Source: Streptomyces sp. NRRL F-6131 (GTDB lineage Bacteria; Actinomycetota; Actinomycetes; Streptomycetales; Streptomycetaceae). From it: DNA of 64,000 bases. Under the pieces are notes generated by a model, which was not told where the DNA came from, searched no databases, and saw nothing but the letters and a program-made list of their open reading frames with translations. The position numbers were made by a program, and so were the translations under genes. The number at the start of each line of letters is the position of its first letter. The stretch's first letter is position 1. Below, piece by piece: positions 8,560 to 16,745 of the stretch. The stretch spans positions 1 to 64,000 of the forward strand of contig JOHN01000043.1 of the NCBI GenBank assembly GCA_000719695.1, given 5' to 3'.

Positions 8560-9149
8560 GCACCGCCGTCACCGGCGCCGTCCTGGGGTCGGACGGGCTG
8601 CGCCGCTGCGCCTGGGGCGACTCGGCGGACGACTACCGCGTCTACCACGACACCGAGTGGGGCCGCCCGGTGCGCGGCGACGACGCCCTGTTCGAGCGGG
8701 TCTGCCTGGAGGCCTTCCAGTCCGGCCTGTCCTGGATCACCATCCTGCGCCGCCGCGAGGGTTTCCGGTCCGCCTTCGCCGGCTTCGAGATCGCCGCGGT
8801 CGCCGAGTTCGGCCCGGCCGACGTCGAGCGGCTGCTCGCCGACACCGGCATCATCCGCAACCGCGCCAAGATCGAGGCGTCGATCGCCAACGCCCGGGTC
8901 GCCCGTGACCTCGACGGCGGGCTGGACGCGCTGATCTGGGGGTTCGCCGGGGACCCGGACCGGCCGGCGCCCCGTACGACGGACGAGGTGCCGGCCGTCA
9001 CGCCCGAGTCGACGGCGCTGGCCAAGGCCCTGAAGAAGGCCGGTTTCCGGTTCGTCGGCCCGACCACCGCGTACGCGCTGATGCAGGCCTGCGGACTGGT
9101 CGACGACCACCTCGCCGACTGCCACGTCCGCACCGCGCTCGCGCGGTAG
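8556..9149 (+). CDS. tag: DNA-3-methyladenine glycosylase I
   Basis: A 197-residue Tag-family base-excision enzyme removing 3-methyladenine from alkylated DNA. The zinc snap is complete: Cys in RRCAWGD, His in YHDTEWG, and His/Cys in DDHLADCHV at the C-terminus. The catalytic-pocket Glu is in VCLEAFQSGLSW and the helix with IIRNRAKIEA is typical. Length equals that of E. coli Tag plus a short N-terminal extension. Start GTG overlaps the stop of the preceding gene, implying coupled translation. Confidence 0.95.
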   Translation: MSTAVTGAVLGSDGLRRCAWGDSADDYRVYHDTEWGRPVRGDDALFERVCLEAFQSGLSWITILRRREGFRSAFAGFEIAAVAEFGPADVERLLADTGIIRNRAKIEASIANARVARDLDGGLDALIWGFAGDPDRPAPRTTDEVPAVTPESTALAKALKKAGFRFVGPTTAYALMQACGLVDDHLADCHVRTALAR

Positions 9150-9195
9150 GGCCGCCGGCCCCCGGCCCCCGGTCACCGGCCGCCGGCCCCGGGGG

Positions 9196-9996
9196 TCACC
9201 GGCCCAGGTACGCGGGCTTCTCCTTGGCGATGAAGGCGCGGACCGCGATCCGGTGGTCCTCGCTCGCGCCGGCCAGGGTCTGCAGCTCGTCCTCCTTGTC
9301 GAGCAGCTCGCTCAGCGAGTGCGACGCGCCGTACGCCAGCGACTCCTTGATCGCGCCGTAGGCCACCGTCGGGCCCTCGGCCAGCTCCTTGGCGAACACC
9401 CGGGCGGTCGCGGCCAGTTCGGCGACCGGCACGACCTTGGTGGCCAGGCCCAGCTCCATCGCCTCGGTCGCCTTCACGGTGCGCGGCAGCATCAGCAGCT
9501 CGGTCGCCTTCGCGTGGCCGACCAGCCGCGGCAGCGTCCAGGAGGCGCCGGAGTCGGCGGTCAGCGCGATCCCGGCGAACGCGGTGTTGAAGCCGGCGGT
9601 GTCCGCGACGATCCGGAAGTCGCAGGCGAAGGCCAGCGAGGCGCCCGCCCCGGCCGCCACCCCGCCGACCGCGGCCACGGTCGGCTTGCGCATCCCGGCC
9701 AGCGCCCGCAGCAGCGGGTTGTAGTGCTCGGCGACGGTCCTCAGCGCGCCCTCGCCGGTCTCCTCGGCCCGCTTCAGCAGGCCCAGGTGCTCCTTGAGGT
9801 CCTGGCCGACGCAGAACGCCCGGTCGCCCGCGCCGGTCAGCAGCACCGCGCGCACGGCCGGGTCCTCGGCGGCGGCCGTCACGGTGTCACGCAGTGCCAC
9901 CTTGGTGGGGACGTCCAGCGCGTTCATCGCCCCGGGGCGGTTGATGGTGATGACGGCCAGGCCGCCGTCCAGCTCGTACAGCACGGAATCGGACAT
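9196..9996 (-). CDS. enoyl-CoA hydratase/isomerase family protein (PaaG-like)
   Basis: A 266-residue crotonase-fold protein. Oxyanion-hole regions are seen in GAGDRAFCVGQDLKEH and KPTVAAVGGVAAGAGASLAFACD. The candidate catalytic acid lies in ALTADSGASWTLPRLVGH: an Asp at the position used by PaaG-type isomerases (DSG), rather than the two Glu residues of true enoyl-CoA hydratases. Isomerase-type chemistry on an acyl-CoA is therefore the best guess, in fatty acid or phenylacetate metabolism. No other catabolic genes surround it. ATG start with AGGGAG ~9 nt upstream. It is divergent from the DUF3117 gene across 289 bp. Confidence 0.85.
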   Translation of the reverse strand: MSDSVLYELDGGLAVITINRPGAMNALDVPTKVALRDTVTAAAEDPAVRAVLLTGAGDRAFCVGQDLKEHLGLLKRAEETGEGALRTVAEHYNPLLRALAGMRKPTVAAVGGVAAGAGASLAFACDFRIVADTAGFNTAFAGIALTADSGASWTLPRLVGHAKATELLMLPRTVKATEAMELGLATKVVPVAELAATARVFAKELAEGPTVAYGAIKESLAYGASHSLSELLDKEDELQTLAGASEDHRIAVRAFIAKEKPAYLGR

Positions 9997-10285
9997 GGGC
10001 GAGAGCTCCCTTGCTCGTGATCGTCGGCTGCCAGGATGCCGGAGCGCACGGCCGCCTGGGGAGTGTGAGGTATCGCACCTTCCGGTGGCGTACGGAGCCG
10101 CGCCGCGCCGGGGCTTATGCCGGAGATTGGGACGGAATGCGGCGGTCCGGACGAGGTTGCACCGAGAGTGATGTTGGTCATCAGGCCGCCGCATGCGGGA
10201 TAATGGCTTCCGATCAATGCGTTCGATACCGGCGGTGGACGGACTGCCGGTGCGTAGCTGAGCGGTTGCAGGAAGGGGAACGAGC

Positions 10286-10453
10286 ATGGCGGCCATGAAG
10301 CCGCGGACGGGTGACGGCCCGCTCGAAGTCACCAAAGAGGGGCGGGGCATCATCATGCGCGTTCCGCTCGAAGGCGGCGGACGCCTCGTGGTGGAGCTCA
10401 CGCCTGACGAGGCCGACGCCCTCGGCGAGGCCCTGAAGAAGGCCTGCGGCTGA
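10286..10453 (+). CDS. DUF3117 small protein
   Basis: A 55-residue protein beginning [19 protein letters not shown] and ending [10 protein letters not shown], almost invariant across actinobacteria (mycobacterial relative Rv1211, also next to tag). It is cytoplasmic, predicted as a small beta-strand/helix domain with no catalytic motif; function unknown. Start at the first ATG is supported by GGAAGGGG 5-7 nt upstream. It stands alone, between the divergent hydratase gene and the convergent methyltransferase gene. Confidence 0.9.
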   Translation: MAAMKPRTGDGPLEVTKEGRGIIMRVPLEGGGRLVVELTPDEADALGEALKKACG

Positions 10454-10492
10454 CCGCAGCAGGTGCTCGCCATCTCCTGGAGATGTGCTGCC

Positions 10493-10526
10493 GGGCCCGG
10501 GACGACGATCGCGTCGGCCCGGGCCC
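10493..10526. terminator. hairpin between DUF3117 and O-methyltransferase genes
   Basis: Arms GGGCCCGGG (10493-10501) and CCCGGGCCC (10518-10526) pair perfectly; after one A-G mismatch the stem continues with CGAC/GTCG around a 6-nt loop. It lies 40 nt after the DUF3117 stop, in the convergent interval. Confidence 0.65.
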
Positions 10527-10617
10527 CGTACGTTCCGGCGCCGTGGGTCCGGCGCTTCGGGTTGCGGCGCTCCGGGTCACGGTGCGTCGGTCGCGGCGCC
10601 GCGCGGGCGGCGCCGGG

Positions 10618-11250
10618 TCAGCGCTTCACGGCGCAGAGCAGCCCGTCCGAGACCGGCAGCAGCGCCGGCAGCAGGGCGTCGCTCTCCCGGACGTCCCGGA
10701 CGAGGTCCCGCACCGACCGGGTCTGCGGGTCCTGGAGCTCCGGCTCGGCCAGCCGGCCCTCCTGGAACACGCCCTCGAAGCAGACCATGCCGCCCGGCCG
10801 CAGCAGCCGCAGCGACTCCGCCAGGTACTCGCCGGACTCCGCCGGGTCACCGTCGCAGAACACCAGGTCGTACTGGCCGTCGGCGAGCCGCGGCAGCACG
10901 TCCAGCGCCCGGCCCGGTATGAACCGCGACCGGTTGGCCGCGAACCCGGCGGCCTGGTAGGCCTCCTTCGCCAACTGCTGGCGCACCGGCTCCGAATCGA
11001 CGGTGGTGAGCACGCCGTCCGGCCGCATCCCGCGCAGCAGGTACACCCCGGAGACGCCGGTCCCGGTGCCGATCTCGGCGACCGCCTTGGCGTCCAGCGC
11101 GGCGGCCAGCAGCCGCAGGCAGGCTCCCCCGCTCGGGCCGATCGCCCGGATCCCGGTGCGCGCGGACTGCGCCCGGGCGTACGTCAGCACCGCGTCCTCG
11201 CCGACGTAGGTGTCGGCGAGCGCCGCGTGCGCGGGCCCGAACTCGCTGAT
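10618..11250 (-). CDS. O-methyltransferase, SAM-dependent
   Basis: A class I SAM-dependent methyltransferase of the O-MTase-3 (catechol/caffeoyl-CoA-like) family. Motif I is [19 protein letters not shown], motif II region is [10 protein letters not shown], and [12 protein letters not shown] plus [15 protein letters not shown] complete the core; the substrate is unknown. It is the counterpart of Rv1220c, divergent from sigE. The start is a problem: homology extends upstream of the first GTG (11188-11190), but no in-frame ATG, GTG or TTG exists there. An ATC at 11248-11250 has AAAGAGG at good distance and gives the expected N-terminus (210 residues); otherwise the protein begins at the GTG (190 residues). 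Confidence 0.85.
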   Translation of the reverse strand: MSEFGPAHAALADTYVGEDAVLTYARAQSARTGIRAIGPSGGACLRLLAAALDAKAVAEIGTGTGVSGVYLLRGMRPDGVLTTVDSEPVRQQLAKEAYQAAGFAANRSRFIPGRALDVLPRLADGQYDLVFCDGDPAESGEYLAESLRLLRPGGMVCFEGVFQEGRLAEPELQDPQTRSVRDLVRDVRESDALLPALLPVSDGLLCAVKR

Positions 11251-11490
11251 GGCTGCCTCTTTCGGAGCCCCGGGTGGCGGCCCGGCGCCTGGCGGATGTC
11301 GATATTTCCTGCCACAGATTACTGGCCGGGCGGGAACCGCGTACGGCGGCGGGCCGTTGGTGGAGCAGGGACCGGGGGAACGGGGCGTCCCGGAGACCCT
11401 CCGGGACCCGTCGTCCGGGCCGGACGGTACCGGATGATGCCGGACGCGGTCCCGGACACTTCTTATCCGGGCTTGACGGGCGAGGTGGAT

Positions 11491-12348
11491 ATGGTGGTGG
11501 CCCTGCTGGGCAGAAGAGCCGACCGAGGAGGTGTGGCCGAGGGCGACGTCCCTGTGCGGCGGCACTCCCGCGGCACCACGTCGGCCCGTACGCCGAAGCC
11601 CGTGATGAACCAGCCTGCGCACTCCACCCTGGACCAGCCGACCGCCGCGCACGACGCGCCGGCCGCCGGCACCGCCGAGGCTCCCGCTCTCGCGACCTTC
11701 GCCGAGGGCCCCGACGCGCAGACCTGGACCCCGCCCAGCTGGGCGGAGATCGTCGAGGCCCACAGCGCGCGCGTCTACCGCCTCGCCTACCGCCTGACGG
11801 GGAACCAGCACGACGCCGAGGACCTCACCCAGGAGGTCTTCGTCCGGGTGTTCCGCTCGCTGTCCACCTACACCCCCGGCACGTTCGAGGGCTGGCTGCA
11901 CCGGATCACCACCAACCTCTTCCTGGACATGGTCCGCCGCCGCCAGCGCATCCGCTTCGACGCGCTCGGCGAGGACGCGGCCGAGCGGCTCGCCTCCCGC
12001 GAGCCCAGCCCGGCCCAGCACTTCAGCGACACCCACTTCGACGCCGACGTCCAGCACGCCCTGGACACCCTGGCGCCCGAGTTCCGCGCCGCCGTGGTGC
12101 TCTGCGACATCGAGGGCCTCTCCTACGAGGAGATCGCCGCGACGCTCGGCGTCAAGCTCGGCACCGTCCGCAGCCGCATCCACCGCGGCCGCTCGCACCT
12201 GCGCGCCGCCCTCAAGCACCGCGCCCCCGGCTCGGCCCCCGGCCGTGAGCGCCGCGGCGGCGGTGCCGAGGAGCAGCCGGTCCCGGTCGGCGCCGTCGTC
12301 GGTGAGGCCGCGGCCTCACCGGGCGGGCGCGGACGGAGGCGATCGTGA
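11491..12348 (+). CDS. sigE: ECF RNA polymerase sigma factor SigE
   Basis: A 285-residue ECF sigma factor of the mycobacterial SigE type (envelope stress). An ~85-residue Ala/Pro/Thr-rich N-terminal extension precedes region 2, [20 protein letters not shown] through [19 protein letters not shown] (-10 recognition), and region 4, [19 protein letters not shown] to [12 protein letters not shown] (-35 recognition helix). A basic, Gly/Pro-rich C-terminal tail follows. The ATG start has GAGGTG just upstream; a later GTG exists but its spacing is poor. The stop overlaps the anti-sigma gene by 4 nt. It is divergent from the O-methyltransferase gene across ~240 bp, which should hold its own autoregulated promoter. 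It corresponds to SCO5147/Rv1221 and is not the S. coelicolor protein historically called SigE (CseABC-linked). Confidence 0.93.
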   Translation: MVVALLGRRADRGGVAEGDVPVRRHSRGTTSARTPKPVMNQPAHSTLDQPTAAHDAPAAGTAEAPALATFAEGPDAQTWTPPSWAEIVEAHSARVYRLAYRLTGNQHDAEDLTQEVFVRVFRSLSTYTPGTFEGWLHRITTNLFLDMVRRRQRIRFDALGEDAAERLASREPSPAQHFSDTHFDADVQHALDTLAPEFRAAVVLCDIEGLSYEEIAATLGVKLGTVRSRIHRGRSHLRAALKHRAPGSAPGRERRGGGAEEQPVPVGAVVGEAAASPGGRGRRRS

Positions 12349-13343
12349 GCGCAACCGGCCGGTCAGGGCCGGGTCACCCGGACACCCCCGGTCGCACGGC
12401 CGCCCGGCGCGCCGGCTGGCCGGCGCTGGGCCGCCGCGGTCAGGACGGGCCGGCGGCGGCCGACGGGCCCGCGCTTCCGGGCGAACCGGAGCTGCGCGCC
12501 GTCGCCGTCCGGCCGGTCGAGCCCGCCGAGGAGCACCACCTGGGGGAGCGGCTGTCCGCCTTCGTCGACGGTGAACTCGGCCACGACTCGCGCGACCGCG
12601 TCCAGGCCCACCTGGCGACCTGCCCGCAGTGCCTCGCCGAGGCCGACGAGGGCCGGGCCGTCAAGCACCTGCTGACCCGGACCGGCACCCCCGGCCCGTC
12701 CTCCGGGCTGATGGCCCGGCTGATGGCCGTGGGGGCGCTCCCGGAGGACGAACGGCAGCCGGGCACCGACCGGCCGCGCCGGGACGACGACGACCTGCCC
12801 GGCGGCGGTGTGGCCGCCGCCGGGACGCTCGGCGGCAGCCGGCTGAACGGCGGCTCGTTCGGCCGCGGCGCCGGGGCCTCCTTCGGCGGCGGGGCGCTCG
12901 GGGCGGACACCCCGGTGCCCGGCGTCGACCCGCGGGCCTTCGGCCGCGGCGGTTCGGTGCTGCGCCCGCTGATCGGACGCCGCACCACCCGTCCGGACGC
13001 CCCGATCCGGCCGCTGGCCGCGGCCGCGGTCGCCCCGGTGGTCCGGCAGGCTCCGCCGCGGGGCCGGCGCTTCGTCTTCGCCGCGGCCGGCGCCTTCTCG
13101 GTGGCCGCGGTGACGCTCGGCGGGGTCGGCACCATCGCCGGGCCGGGCGACGAGCAGCACGGCACCACGATCAGCCCGGCCGGCGGCGGCCGGGGCGGCA
13201 TGCTCCCGATGAACGCCCAGGTGCCGGCGGTGGACCTGCCGGTCCGCCCGGTGGCGGTCAACCGGGGCGCGACGCCGCCGCACGAGCTCCCCGAGCGCTC
13301 GCCGAGCTCCGGCGTCGCCGGGCTGCACCACGAGAACAGGTAG
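12345..13343 (+). CDS. rseA: anti-sigma factor, zinc-finger (ZAS) membrane protein
   Basis: A 332-residue protein. After ~60 disordered residues comes a ZAS/zf-HC2 domain: [19 protein letters not shown] then [16 protein letters not shown], containing the H-x3-C-x2-C signature that binds zinc and clamps the sigma factor. A Gly/Ala/Pro-rich linker of ~110 residues leads to one membrane helix ([20 protein letters not shown], about residues 243-262) and a ~65-residue outer tail with no protease or PDZ domain. GTG start overlaps the sigE stop by 4 nt, giving coupled translation and 1:1 control. Its partner is almost certainly the upstream sigma factor. Confidence 0.88.
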   Translation: MSATGRSGPGHPDTPGRTAARRAGWPALGRRGQDGPAAADGPALPGEPELRAVAVRPVEPAEEHHLGERLSAFVDGELGHDSRDRVQAHLATCPQCLAEADEGRAVKHLLTRTGTPGPSSGLMARLMAVGALPEDERQPGTDRPRRDDDDLPGGGVAAAGTLGGSRLNGGSFGRGAGASFGGGALGADTPVPGVDPRAFGRGGSVLRPLIGRRTTRPDAPIRPLAAAAVAPVVRQAPPRGRRFVFAAAGAFSVAAVTLGGVGTIAGPGDEQHGTTISPAGGGRGGMLPMNAQVPAVDLPVRPVAVNRGATPPHELPERSPSSGVAGLHHENR

Positions 13344-13484
13344 ACCTCACCGGCCCCTCCGGGGTCGCGGGTCATCGGCGGGTCTTCACCACGGCTTCAT
13401 CACACCGGGGGTCACGGACCCGCCGATGGCCATTACGCTGTGGGGAGCGTTTGTCCGATCCGGCCGAGAGCCTAGGGAGCTTTG

Positions 13485-13928
13485 GTGTTCAGTGACGTGG
13501 GCACACTGGAGATCCTGACGCTGGTCATCATGGCCATCGTGATCTTCGGTCCGGACAAGCTGCCGAAGCTGATCCAGGACACCATGGGCTTCATCCGGAA
13601 GGTCCGGTCCTTCGCCGACACGGCGAAGGAGGACATCCGCAGCGAGCTCGGTCCGGACTTCAAGGACTTCGAGTTCGAGGACCTCAACCCGAAGACCTTC
13701 GTCCGCAAGCAGCTGATGGGCGGCGACGAGGACCCGCTGGGCCTCAAGGACATGAAGGACACCCTGGACATCCGCTCGGTGCTGGACGACAAGCCGGCCG
13801 CGCCGGTGAACGGCCACGGCCGCAGCGGCAGCGTCTCCTTCGACAAGGCCGCCGGCCCGGCCCCCGCGACCGCCGGAGCCCCGCTCTCCGCGGGCGAGCG
13901 CCCCCCGTTCGACCCCGACGCGACGTAG
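13485..13928 (+). CDS. tatB: Sec-independent protein translocase TatB
   Basis: A 147-residue twin-arginine translocase subunit. It has one N-terminal membrane helix (GTLEILTLVIMAIVIFGPDK) containing the Glu and the conserved FGP hinge, an amphipathic helix (LPKLIQDTMGFIRKVRSFAD) and a variable acidic/Pro-rich tail. TatB binds twin-arginine signal peptides together with TatC, which is not in the window. The GTG start gives the family N-terminus FSDVGTLE with GGGAG 7 nt upstream; a TTG one codon earlier is possible. Position after sigE/rseA matches Rv1224, but the htrA protease gene normally between them is missing. Confidence 0.93.
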   Translation: MFSDVGTLEILTLVIMAIVIFGPDKLPKLIQDTMGFIRKVRSFADTAKEDIRSELGPDFKDFEFEDLNPKTFVRKQLMGGDEDPLGLKDMKDTLDIRSVLDDKPAAPVNGHGRSGSVSFDKAAGPAPATAGAPLSAGERPPFDPDAT

Positions 13929-13943
13929 CGTCCCGGACGACCC

Positions 13944-13975
13944 CGCCCCGCCGAGCCGCACGGCTGAGCGGGGCG
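13944..13975 (+). terminator. hairpin after tatB
   Basis: CGCCCCGC (13944-13951) pairs with GCGGGGCG (13968-13975); after a 2x2 mismatch, AGCC/GGCT continue the stem. It lies 15 nt downstream of the tatB stop codon. Confidence 0.55.
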
Positions 13976-14129
13976 TCGGCGTGTGCGCCGCTATTGTGCT
14001 GATTGTTCCCGCTGTGCCGTCTGTCACTTTCCGGTCCCGTCCGGGCCGAAGTCGGTCGGTGGGGGCGCCGCGGTACGCCACGATGGGAGCGCACCACGGC
14101 AGGCACACGTCGTTGAGGAGGCGCCGGGG

Positions 14130-14804
14130 ATGGACGCGACGAGTCAGGCGGTGGGAACGGCCACGGCCGGCGGACCCACGGTCGGCGGACAGGCCGGCCC
14201 GGCGGACCCGCTGGTGCCGTACCTGGCCGCGGACTTCCCCTGGTACGGACTGGACGACGGCTGGAACGGCCGCCGCTTCCTGCTGCCCAGCGGCTTCGGC
14301 GGCCCGCGCTCCGGCGCGCACGGCACCGTCGACTACGGCAGCCTGGGTCACGGCGAGGAGCCGGCCCGCCAGTACGAGCCCCGCGACATGCGCAAGTTCG
14401 CCGTCACCGTCACCGTCGCCCGCCGGGAGAGCCGGCGAAGCGCCGACAACACCGGCACCCTGGAGGCGACCTCCGCCTCCTCCGCGGCCTGGCTGGCCGG
14501 CTCCGGCCTGCTGGCCGCGACCTGGCCCGGCCAGCTGGACCGCGCGCTGCGCCAGGACTGGCTGGACCAGCAGTCCGCGCTCGCCTGGGACCTCGCCGAC
14601 GACCTGGCCGGCCCCGGCTGGTCCACCCTCAGCCTCCCGGTGAACGGGCTGCCGCAGCCGTTCCGCTACCGCGAGTCCGAGTACGGCTGGGTGCTGGCGG
14701 GCGAGGCCCCCGGCGTCATGCTCGGCGCCTACGGCCGCGGCATCAGCGCCTACGGCGCCGGCTTCGCCACCGTCCCCGACCTCGGGGCCTACACCCGCCT
14801 GTAG
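14130..14804 (+). CDS. conserved hypothetical protein
   Basis: A 224-residue protein I cannot assign. It has an Ala/Gly-rich N-terminus, then a region rich in aromatic residues (YLAADFPWYGLDDGWNGRRF), a central segment MRKFAVTVTVARRES, a helical part LDRALRQDWLDQQSALAWDL and a glycine-rich C-terminus (MLGAYGRGISAYGAGF). No signal peptide, membrane helix or catalytic motif is evident. GAGGAG lies 9 nt before the ATG. Such proteins occur in the same place, between tatB and mrp, in streptomycetes. Codon use is normal for the region, so it is a real gene. Confidence 0.75.
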   Translation: MDATSQAVGTATAGGPTVGGQAGPADPLVPYLAADFPWYGLDDGWNGRRFLLPSGFGGPRSGAHGTVDYGSLGHGEEPARQYEPRDMRKFAVTVTVARRESRRSADNTGTLEATSASSAAWLAGSGLLAATWPGQLDRALRQDWLDQQSALAWDLADDLAGPGWSTLSLPVNGLPQPFRYRESEYGWVLAGEAPGVMLGAYGRGISAYGAGFATVPDLGAYTRL

Positions 14805-14823
14805 GGCCCGCTCCCGGCCCGTC

Positions 14824-14875
14824 CACGCACGACAGGGGCCCGCCGGTCCGAACCGGCGGGCCCCTGTCGTGCGTG
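14824..14875. terminator. 24-bp perfect hairpin, bidirectional terminator
   Basis: Arms 14824-14847 and 14852-14875 are perfectly complementary over 24 bp with loop CCGA. The structure ends 2 nt before the mrp stop codon and begins 19 nt after the stop of the convergent hypothetical gene, so it should terminate both. Confidence 0.88.
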
Positions 14876-14877
14876 CA

Positions 14878-16038
14878 TCAGAACTTGTTCTTCGGGGTGA
14901 GGCCGAGGGACAGGCCCGAGAGGCCGCGCTGGCGGCCGCCGAGCTTGCCGGCGACGGCGCGCAGGGCGGCGCCGGCGGGGGAGTCGGGGGCGGCCAGGAC
15001 GACCGGCCGGCCGTCGTCGCCGCCCTCGCGCAGCCGGACGTCGATCGGGATCGAGCCGAGCACCGGGACGGTGGCGCCGACGGTGCGGGTGAGCGCGTCG
15101 GCGACGGTCTGGCCGCCGCCGGTGCCGAAGACGTCGATCATCTCGTCGCAGTGCGGGCACGGCATGCCGGACATGTTCTCGATCACGCCGACGATCTTCT
15201 GGTGGGTCTGCACCGCGATGGTGCCGGCCCGCTCGGCGACCTCGGCGGCGGCCATCTGCGGGGTGGTGACGATCAGGATCTCCGCGTTGGGGACCAGCTG
15301 GGCCACCGAGATGGCGATGTCGCCGGTGCCGGGCGGCAGGTCCAGCAGCAGGACGTCGAGGTCGCCCCAGTAGACGTCGGCCAGGAACTGCTGCAGCGCG
15401 CGGTGCAGCATCGGGCCGCGCCAGACCACGGGGGCGTTGCCCGGGGTGAACATGCCGATCGAGATGACCTTCACGCCGTTCGCCTGCGGCGGCATGATCA
15501 TGTCCTGGACCTGGGTGGGCCGGCCCTCGACGCCCAGCATGCGCGGCACGCTGTGGCCGTAGATGTCGGCGTCCACCACGGCGACCTTCAGGCCGTCGGC
15601 GGCCATCGCGGCCGCCAGGTTGACGGTCACCGAGGACTTGCCGACGCCGCCCTTGCCGGAGGCGACGGCGTAGACGCGGGTGAGCGTGCCGGGCTTGGCG
15701 AACGGGATCTCCCGCTCGGGGGCGCCGCCGCGCAGCAGCTGGGAGAGCTCCTTGCGCTGCTCGTCGCTCATCACGTCGAGCTCGACCTCGACCTCGGTCA
15801 CGCCGGGGACGCGGCCGACGGCCTCACGGACCCGGGTGACGATGGTGTCGCGCATCGGACAGCCGGAGACGGTCAGCCAGACCGCGACCCGTACGGCGCC
15901 GCCCTCGCCGATCCCGACCGATTTCACCATGCCGATCTCGGTGATCGGGCGGTTGATCTCCGGGTCGTTGACGGTCGCCAGCGCCTGGCGCACGGACTCC
16001 TCCGTGACGCCGGCCGCAACCTCTGTCTCGTTGGCCAT
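14878..16038 (-). CDS. mrp: Mrp/NBP35 family P-loop Fe-S carrier protein
   Basis: A 386-residue protein that carries and inserts Fe-S clusters. Residues ~1-95 are a MIP18/DUF59 domain (VNDPEINRPITEIGMVKS, GCPMRDTI). The ParA-like ATPase domain has the deviant Walker A GKGGVGKSSVTVNLA, Walker B LLLDLPPGTGD, and the cluster-binding C-x2-C in MPCPHCDEM near residue 300. Length is typical of actinobacterial Mrp. It is the third gene of the minus-strand set MgtE-like / DUF1003 / mrp, the same order as Rv1232c-Rv1229c, with a 56-nt gap to DUF1003. Target apoproteins are not evident; the nearest Fe-S proteins are the ferredoxin and, far away, AdnA and WhiB7. Confidence 0.94.
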   Translation of the reverse strand: MANETEVAAGVTEESVRQALATVNDPEINRPITEIGMVKSVGIGEGGAVRVAVWLTVSGCPMRDTIVTRVREAVGRVPGVTEVEVELDVMSDEQRKELSQLLRGGAPEREIPFAKPGTLTRVYAVASGKGGVGKSSVTVNLAAAMAADGLKVAVVDADIYGHSVPRMLGVEGRPTQVQDMIMPPQANGVKVISIGMFTPGNAPVVWRGPMLHRALQQFLADVYWGDLDVLLLDLPPGTGDIAISVAQLVPNAEILIVTTPQMAAAEVAERAGTIAVQTHQKIVGVIENMSGMPCPHCDEMIDVFGTGGGQTVADALTRTVGATVPVLGSIPIDVRLREGGDDGRPVVLAAPDSPAGAALRAVAGKLGGRQRGLSGLSLGLTPKNKF

Positions 16039-16094
16039 GCCTTGATGGTACGGCGCCGCGGGGGGTGCTTAACCGGCCGGTAGCGTGCCGCCGG

Positions 16095-16745
16095 TCACAG
16101 CGCCTCCGGGGCCTCCCGGCGGTCGTCGATCTCCTTGAGCAGTGACTGGAGTTCGGCGCGCAGGCTGCCCAGCTCGGAGCCGATGTAGGCGCGGGTGGCG
16201 ACCTCGCCGAGGCCCTGGCGCAGGGCCGCGACCTCGCGGGTGAGGTACTCGGTGTCGGCGATGTTGCGGTCGCTGCGGGCGCGGTCCTGCTCCATGTTGA
16301 CCCGGTCCCGGTTGTCCTGGCGGTTCTGCGCGAGCAGGATCAGCGGCGCCGCGTAGGAGGCCTGGAGGGAGAGCATCAGGGTGAGGAAGATGAACGGGTA
16401 GTCGTCGAACCTGACCACGTCGGGCAGCAGGGTGTTCCAGGCGACCCAGAGGATGATGACCACCGTCATCCAGACGATGAACCGGCCGGTGCCGAGGAAG
16501 CGGGCGATCCGCTCGGAGAGCTTGCCGAAGGCCTCGGGGTCGTAGGACGGCAGGGTGAGCAGACCGGGGCGGCCGGTGCGCGGCTGGTCGAGCCGGCTGC
16601 GGGGGGCCGGGCCGCCCGGGACGGTCTCGGTCCGGCGGTCCCGGGCGCCGCCCTCGCGGGCGCGCAGCTGGCGCAGTTCGCGCAGTTCGCCCTGGAGCCG
16701 CTGGCGGGGGGACTCCTCCCGCCGGCCCTTGCGGTCAGCGTCCAC
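16095..16745 (-). CDS. DUF1003 membrane protein
   Basis: A 216-residue protein. A basic ~70-residue N-terminus is followed by the DUF1003 core: two membrane helices around FIVWMTVVIILWVAWNTLL and YPFIFLTLMLSLQASYAAPL, separated by a short loop with the conserved RFDDYPF, then LILLAQNRQDNRDR and a cytoplasmic coiled-coil tail ending LQSLLKEIDDRREAPEAL. Function is unknown; family members are linked to divalent cation stress. Its start overlaps the end of the upstream MgtE-N/CBS gene by 11 nt, implying coupled translation and a joint role. Confidence 0.9.
   Translation of the reverse strand: MDADRKGRREESPRQRLQGELRELRQLRAREGGARDRRTETVPGGPAPRSRLDQPRTGRPGLLTLPSYDPEAFGKLSERIARFLGTGRFIVWMTVVIILWVAWNTLLPDVVRFDDYPFIFLTLMLSLQASYAAPLILLAQNRQDNRDRVNMEQDRARSDRNIADTEYLTREVAALRQGLGEVATRAYIGSELGSLRAELQSLLKEIDDRREAPEAL

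Noticed and set aside
19..12348. Many long overlapping open frames on both strands (for example opposite adnA and the flippase gene)
   Set aside because: In DNA above 70% GC, stop codons are rare in all frames. These frames give Arg/Pro/Gly/Ala-rich sequence without motifs, while one frame per region has third-position GC bias and recognisable domains.
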